Below are positions 1 through 5,472 of a stretch of 5,472 nucleotides of DNA, in pieces. The DNA comes from Prolixibacteraceae bacterium (GTDB taxonomy: Bacteria; Bacteroidota; Bacteroidia; Bacteroidales; Prolixibacteraceae). The stretch covers positions 1 to 5,472 of the forward strand of contig JAQIDF010000318.1 in assembly GCA_027858145.1 (NCBI GenBank), read 5' to 3'. Made by a program: the position numbers and the translations under genes. The notes beneath the pieces are model-generated. The model searched no databases, was not told the origin of the DNA, and saw only the letters and a program-made list of their open reading frames with translations. Positions within the stretch are counted from its first letter, which is position 1, and every line of letters begins with the position of its first letter.

Positions 1-23
1 AATAAGCGGAATTTAAAAAAGTG

Positions 24-31
24 TAACTTTG
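24..31 (+). promoter_or_regulatory. Bacteroidota-type -7 promoter box for the three-gene operon
   Basis: TAACTTTG matches every fixed position of TAnnTTTG, the -7 element used by the Bacteroidota primary sigma factor. The matching -33 TTG would fall at or before the first bases of the window and cannot be seen. The box ends five bases before the ATG at 36, so transcription should begin almost on the start codon and the message would be leaderless or nearly so. No Shine-Dalgarno sequence is present, which is normal in this phylum. Confidence 0.6.
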
Positions 32-35
32 CAGC

Positions 36-920
36 ATGTTTTACAGACGAAAAGTCATATTAGGATTAATTGAATTGCTTGGTGGCGAAGTGGAAAAACT
101 TCGTTTCCAAAAATTGCTGTTTTTGTATGCCATGAAAAAGCAGCATCCCGAATATGATTTTATTCCTTATAAATTTGGTTGTTATTCCTACTCTGCTAAG
201 GCGGATATGAATACTATGGTTAAAAAGGGCTATTTGTCAGAAACTGAAAACAAATATGGCAAGAGCGATTCGGCAAACTATTTCCAAAAGTTAAAACCAG
301 CTGATCGCCAACTTTTACAACAAGTGGTTTCAGATTACGGAACCATGAGTAGCAATGTCCTGATTAAACATACCTATTTAAACTTTCCTTTTTATGCTAT
401 TCGCAGCACCATTGCCAAAGATGTTTTACCGGGTCCATTGTATGAACGCGTGGAGAAAGCAACGCCAAAAGACATAGGAACAACTTTGTTTACCATTGGC
501 TATGAAGGTATTTCCTTGGAAAGATATCTGAAGAAGCTTGTTCAAAACAATGTAAAGCTCTTGGTAGATGTACGCAAAAATCCGCTGAGCATGAAATTTG
601 GTTTTAGCAAAACCTTAATGAAGCGATATTGCAATAGCCTAGGCATAGAATACATGCATATCCCAGAAGTAGGCATCAACTCAGATAAGCGCCAGCAGTT
701 AGAAACACAAGCTGATTATGACCGCTTGTTTGCCGAATACCGTAAAACAACTTTAGCCGAAACAAGCGATGCACAGCAGCTCATTTTAGACCTGTTAAAA
801 CAACACAATCGAATTGCCTTAACATGTTTCGAAGCGGAACCTTGCCAATGCCACCGCACGCATTTGGCTAATGCAATTAGTCAGATGCCAGAATTCAACT
901 ATTCATTAAGCCATTTGTAA
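36..920 (+). CDS. DUF488 protein with N-terminal Panacea/DUF4065-like region
   Basis: This is a 294-residue, two-part protein. Residues about 5-125 form a helical region whose pattern (KLRFQKLLFLY at 21-31, then a FGCYSYS turn and a KKGYLSE wing-like segment) resembles the Panacea/DUF4065 winged-helix group, which is linked to toxin neutralisation and phage defence. Residues about 150-285 are a DUF488 domain: TIGYEG at 153-158, DVR at 178-180 followed by a Lys/Phe/Gly-rich loop to 192, and the family's cysteine signature CFE...CQCHR at 264-274 (C264, C270, C272, H273). DUF488 proteins are recurrently found beside nucleic-acid-related and defence genes, but I know of no firmly established reaction. 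M1 is the chosen start because the first helix begins at residue 6 and the next Met (33) would cut the domain. It is the first gene of the operon, with a promoter box just upstream and one base before the next gene. The DUF488 call is firm; the N-terminal assignment is by pattern and less certain. Confidence 0.88.
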   Translation: MFYRRKVILGLIELLGGEVEKLRFQKLLFLYAMKKQHPEYDFIPYKFGCYSYSAKADMNTMVKKGYLSETENKYGKSDSANYFQKLKPADRQLLQQVVSDYGTMSSNVLIKHTYLNFPFYAIRSTIAKDVLPGPLYERVEKATPKDIGTTLFTIGYEGISLERYLKKLVQNNVKLLVDVRKNPLSMKFGFSKTLMKRYCNSLGIEYMHIPEVGINSDKRQQLETQADYDRLFAEYRKTTLAETSDAQQLILDLLKQHNRIALTCFEAEPCQCHRTHLANAISQMPEFNYSLSHL

Positions 921-921
921 A

Positions 922-1749
922 ATGCCAAGAAAAAAAGTTCTGCTCACAGTAACTACTTATCCACTTCCCTCAAGGAGTTATGATGAATTGGTTTGTACTG
1001 CAGGACTTTTAGAAAATGGCGAGTGGATTAGAATTTATCCTGTTCCATTGAGTTTTTTACTTGGCCAAAGAGAATCAGGTAAAATGCAATCCTTCAAATA
1101 CACTTGGATGGAGTTAGATTTAAATCAGCGGACAGATGATTTTAGACCAGAGAGTTTTTCGCCAAAAAATTATGATTTTAAAGACCTAAAACTATTTAAC
1201 AGGGTTGATACCAAGAATAATTGGGCACTGAGAAAGCAGTTGTGTCTAAAAAACGTTTTCACAAACCTTAATAAGCTCATAGAATTATCTAAAGCCCCTT
1301 CAAATAAGTCGCTCGCCACGTTCAAACCGACAAGCATTGAACGTTTGGAAATTGTGGAAGATGACCCTGAATGGAAAAACGAATGGAAAGAACTTCGAAA
1401 GCAAGGTGACTTATTTTCTCAAGAAAAATCACCTGAAATTTTAATTCCAAAGCTTCCTTTTAAATTCTATTACCATTTTAAAGATGATCAAGGAAAGGCT
1501 AGCCGCTTGATGATCGAAGACTGGGAAATTGGAGCCCTGTATTGGAATTGTTTGAAAGCAGCTGAGGGAAATAAAATGGAAGCATTAGAGAAGGTTCGTA
1601 AGCGCTATGAATATGAATTCATTAGTAAAAAAGACATTTATTTCTTTATGGGTACTACGCGCCAATGGCATATGAGAAGATCAAAGAATCCATTTGTAAT
1701 CATAGGTGTTTTTTACCCGAAAAAGGAATCTCAGATTAAACTCTTCTGA
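922..1749 (+). CDS. Dual OB (DuOB)-domain-like protein
   Basis: This 275-residue soluble protein has no signal peptide or membrane segment. The N-terminus reads as beta strands with a conserved-looking block: TTYPLPS at 11-17, YDELVCTAG at 20-28, and GEWIRIYPVP at 33-42. The middle is charged and probably helical. The C-terminus has a second block: KFYYHFKDD at 181-189, MIEDWEIG at 197-204, FFMGTTRQWH at 241-250, and NPFVIIGVFYP at 256-266. This layout fits proteins annotated as 'dual OB domain-containing', often found next to DUF488 genes, where two OB-like barrels would bind nucleic acid or nucleotides. I see no nuclease or ATPase motif. Its ATG follows the upstream stop after one base, and its TGA is one base before the next start, which implies translational coupling. 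The gene is certain; the family name comes from recalled patterns and the function is inferred. Confidence 0.75.
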   Translation: MPRKKVLLTVTTYPLPSRSYDELVCTAGLLENGEWIRIYPVPLSFLLGQRESGKMQSFKYTWMELDLNQRTDDFRPESFSPKNYDFKDLKLFNRVDTKNNWALRKQLCLKNVFTNLNKLIELSKAPSNKSLATFKPTSIERLEIVEDDPEWKNEWKELRKQGDLFSQEKSPEILIPKLPFKFYYHFKDDQGKASRLMIEDWEIGALYWNCLKAAEGNKMEALEKVRKRYEYEFISKKDIYFFMGTTRQWHMRRSKNPFVIIGVFYPKKESQIKLF

Positions 1750-1750
1750 C

Positions 1751-2746
1751 ATGTCTCGAAAAGCTAGATGTCAGCATTTACTTGAAAAATCCGTTCAAGC
1801 GGCATTATCAGCTATTGAGATATACAACAAACCCGATTTCAAATATCGAGAAGAGAGTTTTTCAATTCTCATGGTGAATGCTTGGGAATTGCTGTTGAAA
1901 GCCCGTATCCTTCAGCGGAATAAAAACAAGTTGGAAAGCATTTACATAGTTGACCCAAACAAGACCCGAAAAGACGGTACACCCTATAAAAAGGCCAAAT
2001 ACAAAACCAGTCGGTCGGGCAACTATTTGACCATTGATGTAACCAACGCCATGAAGGAATTAAAACTACCTGAACGGCTGAAAGAGAATTTAGGCTTGCT
2101 CATTGAAATTCGGGACAATGCCATTCACTTCATGAACGATAGCAAGTTGTTTGAAAAGAAGTTTTTAGAAATTGGCACTTCATCCTTGAAAAGTTATGTA
2201 AACATGGTCAACAAATGGTTTGACTATAATTTGAGCCAATACAATTTCTACTTGATGCCCATTTCGTTCTTCCACATCCACGAAATGCAAAGCTTTTCCA
2301 TCAACAAGGAAGACAAGCAACATCAGAACTTGCTAAAATTCATTGCAGCCAAAGAGAAGTCCTTCCCTTCTGACGAGAATCAAGAGCATAATATTTCTCT
2401 GATTCTTGAAACCAAATGGGTAAAATCAAAATCGGTTGACACATTGACAACATTCAAGTATGGCCCAGACGACCCAAATGCTATTTCTTACAAAGTGGAC
2501 TCAGAAGAAGAATTCAGGAAAAAATATCCTTGGAATTTTACTGATGAATTGAAGCCCCGACTCAAAGAGCGATATAAGAACTTTAAGTTTGACACAGCCT
2601 ACTTGAAACTGATGGAAAAGTTTAAAAAGGACAAGAAGCTTTCAGACGAAAGACCTTTGGATTGGAATAAACCGACAGGAACAAAAAAGAGATTTTACAG
2701 CACTAATATTTTAAAGGAGTTTGACAAACACTATGAACTTAAATAG
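1751..2746 (+). CDS. DUF3644 protein, possible HEPN-type ribonuclease
   Basis: This is a 331-residue protein. The frame is open from 1706, but the ATG at 1751 is preferred: it gives the usual DUF3644 start (MSRKARCQHLLEKS) and sits one base after the upstream stop, like the previous junction. Residues 1-60 hold the DUF3644 hallmark: YNKPDFKYREE at 25-35 and NAWELLLKARIL at 43-54. Residues 113-128 contain LGLLIEIRDNAIHF, in which R121 and H126 make an R-x4-H motif as in HEPN ribonucleases, placed in a helix after the AWELLLKA helix as in HEPN folds. Residues about 250-331 are basic and include YPW (259-261), a run of Lys/Arg helices, and KKRFYS at 312-317, possibly a small nucleic-acid-binding or winged-helix domain. 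It is the last gene of the operon. The DUF3644 call is firm; RNase activity is inferred from the motif. A HEPN toxin or effector role would fit the neighbours. Confidence 0.82.
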   Translation: MSRKARCQHLLEKSVQAALSAIEIYNKPDFKYREESFSILMVNAWELLLKARILQRNKNKLESIYIVDPNKTRKDGTPYKKAKYKTSRSGNYLTIDVTNAMKELKLPERLKENLGLLIEIRDNAIHFMNDSKLFEKKFLEIGTSSLKSYVNMVNKWFDYNLSQYNFYLMPISFFHIHEMQSFSINKEDKQHQNLLKFIAAKEKSFPSDENQEHNISLILETKWVKSKSVDTLTTFKYGPDDPNAISYKVDSEEEFRKKYPWNFTDELKPRLKERYKNFKFDTAYLKLMEKFKKDKKLSDERPLDWNKPTGTKKRFYSTNILKEFDKHYELK

Positions 2747-2770
2747 CCCAAAATTGCCAACGCTTCAAAG

Positions 2771-2833
2771 CCACACACATTACCAAGCCCCGCAAGTCAG
2801 CCGCACCAGTCAAAGCTTGTCAATAAGTGTGTC
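2771..2833. repeat. C-rich imperfect inverted repeat between operon and hydrolase gene
   Basis: The left arm (2771-2788, with ACACAC at 2773-2778 and CAAGC at 2784-2788) pairs with the right arm (2815-2833, with GCTTG at 2815-2819 and GTGTGT at 2827-2832). This gives stems of 6, 3 and 5 base pairs with small bulges and a loop of about 26 bases. TCAAAGC also occurs twice in direct orientation (2765-2771 and 2809-2815). Bases 2761-2820 hold 23 C but only 10 G, a strand bias unlike the A+T-rich genes on both sides. It starts 25 bases after the operon's stop and could act as a terminator or as a recombination or cassette boundary. It lacks the U-tract of an ordinary intrinsic terminator and has no clear integron core sites. 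Confidence 0.45.
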
Positions 2834-2852
2834 AACAATTAAAAATTAGATT

Positions 2853-3539
2853 ATGAAAATTAAGCAATATGGAATCATTTATCTGTTTGGATTATTAGTG
2901 TTTTTAGCGAGTTGTGATAAAACACCGAAATCTGATTTTACTTATGCTGAACCTGAAACAAAAGGATATTCTTCTCCAAAATTAGAATTGCTAAAAAAAT
3001 ATCTCGAAAAAAGCGAGGCCTCCTCAATGATGATAATGGTAGATGGAGCTATCATTTTTGAATGGGGAGAGACTTCAAAAAAACATTTAATTCATTCCAT
3101 ACGTAAAGCATTACTGAATTCTTTGGTAGGAATTGCCATTGAACAAGGCAAAATTGATACATCTTTAACAATGAGACAACTTGGAATTAATGATATTGAA
3201 CCCGGATTATCAGAAAATGAACAGCAAGCAAAGATTATAGATCTATTAAAATCAAGATCTGGAATTTACCACGATGCTGCTGCCGTTAGCGAATCAATGT
3301 TAAAAAGCAAACCGAAACGTAATTCTTTTGCCCCTGGTGAACACTATTATTATAATAATTGGGATTTTAATACGATGGGCGCAATTTTAGAAATGCAAAC
3401 AGGAAAAAGCATCTATGACCTTTTCAATGAAGAAATCGCTATTCCTTTAGCCCACATTGCAGCAATAATCGTAAAAAGCAGAAAAAATCGGTTAATAACT
3501 CTGAAAGTTTTCAACAAATCATTTTTGGATAATTTTTAA
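2853..3539 (+). pseudogene. Truncated class C beta-lactamase-like serine hydrolase lipoprotein
   Basis: The reading frame gives 228 residues, but intact relatives usually run to roughly 350-450. Residues 1-21 are a lipoprotein signal peptide: Lys-rich start, hydrophobic core, lipobox LASC with C21 as the lipid-modified residue, so the product would be an envelope lipoprotein. The serine beta-lactamase/DD-peptidase fold follows: SIRK at 82-85 gives the nucleophile Ser82 and Lys85, then GIAIEQGKID, LLKSRSGIYH (131-140), and YNN at 167-169 as the YxN motif, followed by the helix ending in TGKSIYDL. Family similarity stops after IAIPL (195-199), where GMQD-like sequence is expected. The last 29 residues are unrelated and basic, and the third motif (HTG/KTG) is missing. 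The product should therefore be inactive. The 3' part is not in the window, and an insertion sequence lies directly downstream. There is no Shine-Dalgarno; an A-rich stretch precedes the ATG. The substrate of the intact protein is unknown (peptidase or esterase are typical). Confidence 0.8.
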
Positions 3540-3642
3540 TGATATCTGTTTCAGGCAGTTATATTTTTATGATTCGCCGAATTGCAAATGTAGTGGTACC
3601 TGATGGCTTGACATTTAATAAGTTATGGCCTAAACTTGTACT
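3450..3642. other. Non-coding junction between broken hydrolase and transposase
   Basis: From about 3450 the sequence no longer encodes hydrolase in any of the three forward frames, so this is probably where foreign DNA begins. The stretch contains the accidental tail of the broken gene (to 3539) and then about 100 bases without a gene. Visible structure is an 11-base hyphenated palindrome (ATTCGCCGAAT, 3572-3582), the pair TCAGG (3551-3555) and CCTGA (3599-3603) that could form a loose hairpin around it, and the transposase promoter. The left inverted repeat of the insertion sequence should lie here, but it cannot be placed without the right end. Confidence 0.45.
3608..3638 (+). promoter_or_regulatory. 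Promoter of the transposase gene
   Basis: TTGACA at 3608-3613 is followed after 17 bases by TAAACTTG at 3631-3638. Read as a Bacteroidota promoter, this is a -33 TTG and a -7 box with five of six fixed positions of TAnnTTTG, spaced 20 bases apart. Read as a classical sigma-70 promoter, it is a perfect -35 with a 4/6 -10 (TAAACT). Transcription would start close to the ATG at 3643, giving a leaderless or very short-leader message. Confidence 0.5.
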
Positions 3643-5472
3643 ATGTTTGTAAAGCCGTTATCGAAATATAACAAGACGACTAAAGAGCATTACAGCCTCT
3701 ATCAACTTTGTGAGAGTTTCCGTCTCGATGGTAGGGTGCGCCAGCGGGTTATCATCGGCCTAGGCAAGCTGGAAGAACTGACCACTGATGAACAAAAGAT
3801 ACGGCTTGGCAAACGCATAGAAGAGATGGTTCAAGGCAAAACACGCCTGTTACTAGAAGAACCGGACAAGCAAGTAGAACGATTAGCCCATCATTTTTAT
3901 AAAGAGGTACGCAAAAAGCGGCGATATGATGTAAAAGAAAACGGGCAAGATTGGCAAGTTGTGGATGTGGATACTGTTAAAAACAAAGATGCAAGGGAAG
4001 TAGGAGTTGAATGGTTATGCCAACAGGCATTTGAGCAGTTAAAAATAAGCGATTTTTTGCGTTCGGCGAACTGGTCGGGAGATAAGATATCCCTTGCTGC
4101 CACACATATTATCAGCCGGACCGTTTATCCTGCGTCCGAGTTAAAAACCGTATCGTTTATAAAAGAAAATTCAGCTGTATGCGAACTCACCGGTTACGAA
4201 AAACAGAAGCTCACAAAAGACAAACTCTATGGGATAAGCAAAGAACTGTATTCTATCAAAGACCAATTGGAAAGCTATTTGTCGAAAAAAACCAATGAGC
4301 TTTTCGATTTGGATGACAAGATCATCCTATATGATTTGACCAACACCTATTTTGAAGGGCGAATGCTCAATAGCAAAATAGCCAAATTCGGACGGAGCAA
4401 AGAAAAGAGAAAAGATGCGAAATTGGTTGTATTGGCAATAGTTATAAACCGGGAAGGTTTTTTGAAGTATTCCAATATTTTTCGCGGTAATATGACAGAC
4501 AGCAAAACCTTGAAAACCATTGTTGAAGCCATTGGCAACGCAACATCTTTTTCGCAGCGTAAACCGCTAGTGGTAATGGATGCAGGAATAGCCACGAACG
4601 ATAATTTAAAGATGTTGCGCAAAGAAGGTTATGGTTATATGTGTGTATCGAGGTCGAATCTGAAAAACTACGAAGCCGACACAGATAAAAAACCCATAGA
4701 GATTTTTGACAAAAGAAAACAGCCCATAGAACTCATGAGGGTGAAATCCTTCGATGAAGAAGATAAGGATAACTATTTATGGGTAAAGAGCAAGGCAAAA
4801 GCATTGAAAGAGAACAGTATGAACGGTTTGTTGTCCCAACGGTTTGAAGAGGGCATTCAAAGTATCAATGAAGGCATACACAAAAAAGGGGGCACAAAGA
4901 AACTGGACAAAGTAAATCAGCGTTTTGGGCGGTTGAAGGAGAAATATCCTTCAGTACATCGTTATTACAATGTTACTATAGCTGATGATGGAAAAGGAGC
5001 TGCAACAGGAATAAGTTGCCTACATAAAACAGGGGAAGACCCTGGCAAAAAAGCCGGTATTTATTTCTTGCGTACCACATTAAATGAATACAACGAAAAG
5101 ACATTGTGGTCAATCTACAATGTTATCCGTGAGATAGAATACACATTCAGGGTATTGAAAACTGACCTTGATTTACGTCCTGTTTACCATAAAACTGACG
5201 AAGCGTCAATGGCACACTTGCATCTTGGACTGCTTGCTTATTGGCTTGTGTCAACAATACGGTTTCAGTTAAAACAAAAAGGATTCAAACATCAATGGCG
5301 TGAAATTGTACGTATTATGAATACCCAAAAACTAGTAACCACCTCATTCAAAAATATCGACAATCAAACCATCATCATACGCCAGTGTACAACACCGGAA
5401 CATAAAGCCAAACAGGTTTACGACCTTTTGAATTATAAACATGTTCCATTCCATAGAAAAAAATCCGTAGTG
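3643..5472 (+). CDS. IS1634-like (IS4-type DDE) transposase, 3' end cut by window
   Basis: The frame is open for 610 codons to the last base, with no stop. The start is forced: an in-frame TAA lies at 3631-3633 and the only start codon after it is the ATG at 3643. The N-terminus (MFVKPLSKYNK..., then RQRVIIGLGKLEEL at about 33-46) is typical of IS1634-type enzymes. The catalytic triad of the RNase H-like domain is visible: D231 in LYDLTNTYFEG, D313 in VVMDAGIAT, and E499 in REIEYTFRVLK, with K506 seven residues later, followed by LDLRPVYH and a hydrophobic helix (HLHLGLLAYWLV). The roughly 185-residue gap between the second Asp and the Glu is the beta-strand insertion domain usual in IS4-type transposases. 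The enzyme would cut and rejoin the ends of its own element. The last residues (VPFHRKKSVV) look like a normal family C-terminus, so the stop is probably only a few codons past the edge. No frameshift or internal stop is seen, and the enzyme could be active. Confidence 0.93.
   Translation, partial: MFVKPLSKYNKTTKEHYSLYQLCESFRLDGRVRQRVIIGLGKLEELTTDEQKIRLGKRIEEMVQGKTRLLLEEPDKQVERLAHHFYKEVRKKRRYDVKENGQDWQVVDVDTVKNKDAREVGVEWLCQQAFEQLKISDFLRSANWSGDKISLAATHIISRTVYPASELKTVSFIKENSAVCELTGYEKQKLTKDKLYGISKELYSIKDQLESYLSKKTNELFDLDDKIILYDLTNTYFEGRMLNSKIAKFGRSKEKRKDAKLVVLAIVINREGFLKYSNIFRGNMTDSKTLKTIVEAIGNATSFSQRKPLVVMDAGIATNDNLKMLRKEGYGYMCVSRSNLKNYEADTDKKPIEIFDKRKQPIELMRVKSFDEEDKDNYLWVKSKAKALKENSMNGLLSQRFEEGIQSINEGIHKKGGTKKLDKVNQRFGRLKEKYPSVHRYYNVTIADDGKGAATGISCLHKTGEDPGKKAGIYFLRTTLNEYNEKTLWSIYNVIREIEYTFRVLKTDLDLRPVYHKTDEASMAHLHLGLLAYWLVSTIRFQLKQKGFKHQWREIVRIMNTQKLVTTSFKNIDNQTIIIRQCTTPEHKAKQVYDLLNYKHVPFHRKKSVV

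Larger units (their letters stand above)
3450..5472 (+). mobile_element. IS1634-group insertion sequence, right end beyond the window
   Basis: The element consists of a leader of up to about 190 bases and one transposase gene that runs off the right edge. The left boundary is approximate: 3450 is where the interrupted hydrolase loses its family sequence, which is the outermost plausible position, and the true end may lie anywhere up to about 3600. No target-site duplication or inverted repeat can be shown because the other end is missing. Assignment rests on the transposase. Confidence 0.6.

Noticed and set aside
1706..1750. Upstream start at 1706 for the DUF3644 gene, overlapping the end of the DuOB-like gene.
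   Set aside because: The extra 15 residues do not look like part of the family, and the ATG at 1751 gives the typical N-terminus and the same one-base gap as the previous junction.
2771..2833. A CRISPR repeat or array.
   Set aside because: There is only one inverted structure and one 7-base direct repeat, with no regular repeat-spacer spacing.
2754..2838. A canonical integron attC site.
   Set aside because: The ends do not show a paired RYYYAAC and GTTRRRY: both read CAAC on the same strand. Only a loose resemblance can be claimed.
3450..3539. Continuation of the hydrolase in another frame, which would mean a simple frameshift.
   Set aside because: Translation of the other two forward frames gives a quick stop in one and no family-like sequence in the other, so a frameshift alone does not restore the gene.
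3897..4103. A 68-codon open frame on the minus strand.
   Set aside because: It lies wholly inside the transposase gene, antisense to a well-conserved coding region, and its protein shows no recognisable domain.
4347..4622. A 91-codon open frame on the minus strand.
   Set aside because: It is antisense to the catalytic part of the transposase between and around D231 and D313; the sense frame explains the sequence fully.

Overview
The window looks like accessory DNA from a member of the Bacteroidota. The evidence is the A+T-rich composition, start codons without Shine-Dalgarno sequences, two promoters that match or nearly match the phylum's -7 consensus TAnnTTTG, a Bacteroidota-style lipoprotein serine hydrolase, and an IS1634-like transposase. 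No single gene allows a closer assignment. All genes lie on the + strand.

Left part (1-2746): a compact three-gene operon. A perfect -7 box (24-31) sits five bases before the first start codon, so the message is probably leaderless or nearly so. Gene 1 joins an N-terminal Panacea/DUF4065-like helical region to a C-terminal DUF488 domain. Gene 2 resembles the 'dual OB' (DuOB) family. Gene 3 is a DUF3644 protein carrying an R-x4-H motif of the kind found in HEPN ribonucleases. Each gene is separated from the next by exactly one base, so the three are almost certainly translated together and their products probably act together. A candidate nucleic-acid sensor or modifier combined with a HEPN-like putative RNase suggests a defence or stress (abortive-infection) module. 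That function is an inference; the gene layout and motifs are visible.

Middle (2747-3539): the operon is followed at once by a short C-rich element with an imperfect inverted repeat (2771-2833). It could be a terminator or a recombination or cassette boundary. Next is a class C beta-lactamase-like serine hydrolase with a lipoprotein signal. It keeps the SxxK and YxN motifs but loses the family sequence at about residue 199, before the third catalytic motif, so it is a broken gene with an unrelated 29-residue tail.

Right part (about 3450-5472): an insertion sequence of the IS1634 group (IS4-like DDE transposases). Its transposase starts at 3643 with its own promoter at 3608-3638, carries D231, D313 and E499, and runs open off the right edge after 610 codons. 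The right end of the element is outside the window, so neither the inverted repeats nor a target duplication can be established. The simplest history is that this element, or an earlier event next to it, destroyed the hydrolase gene.
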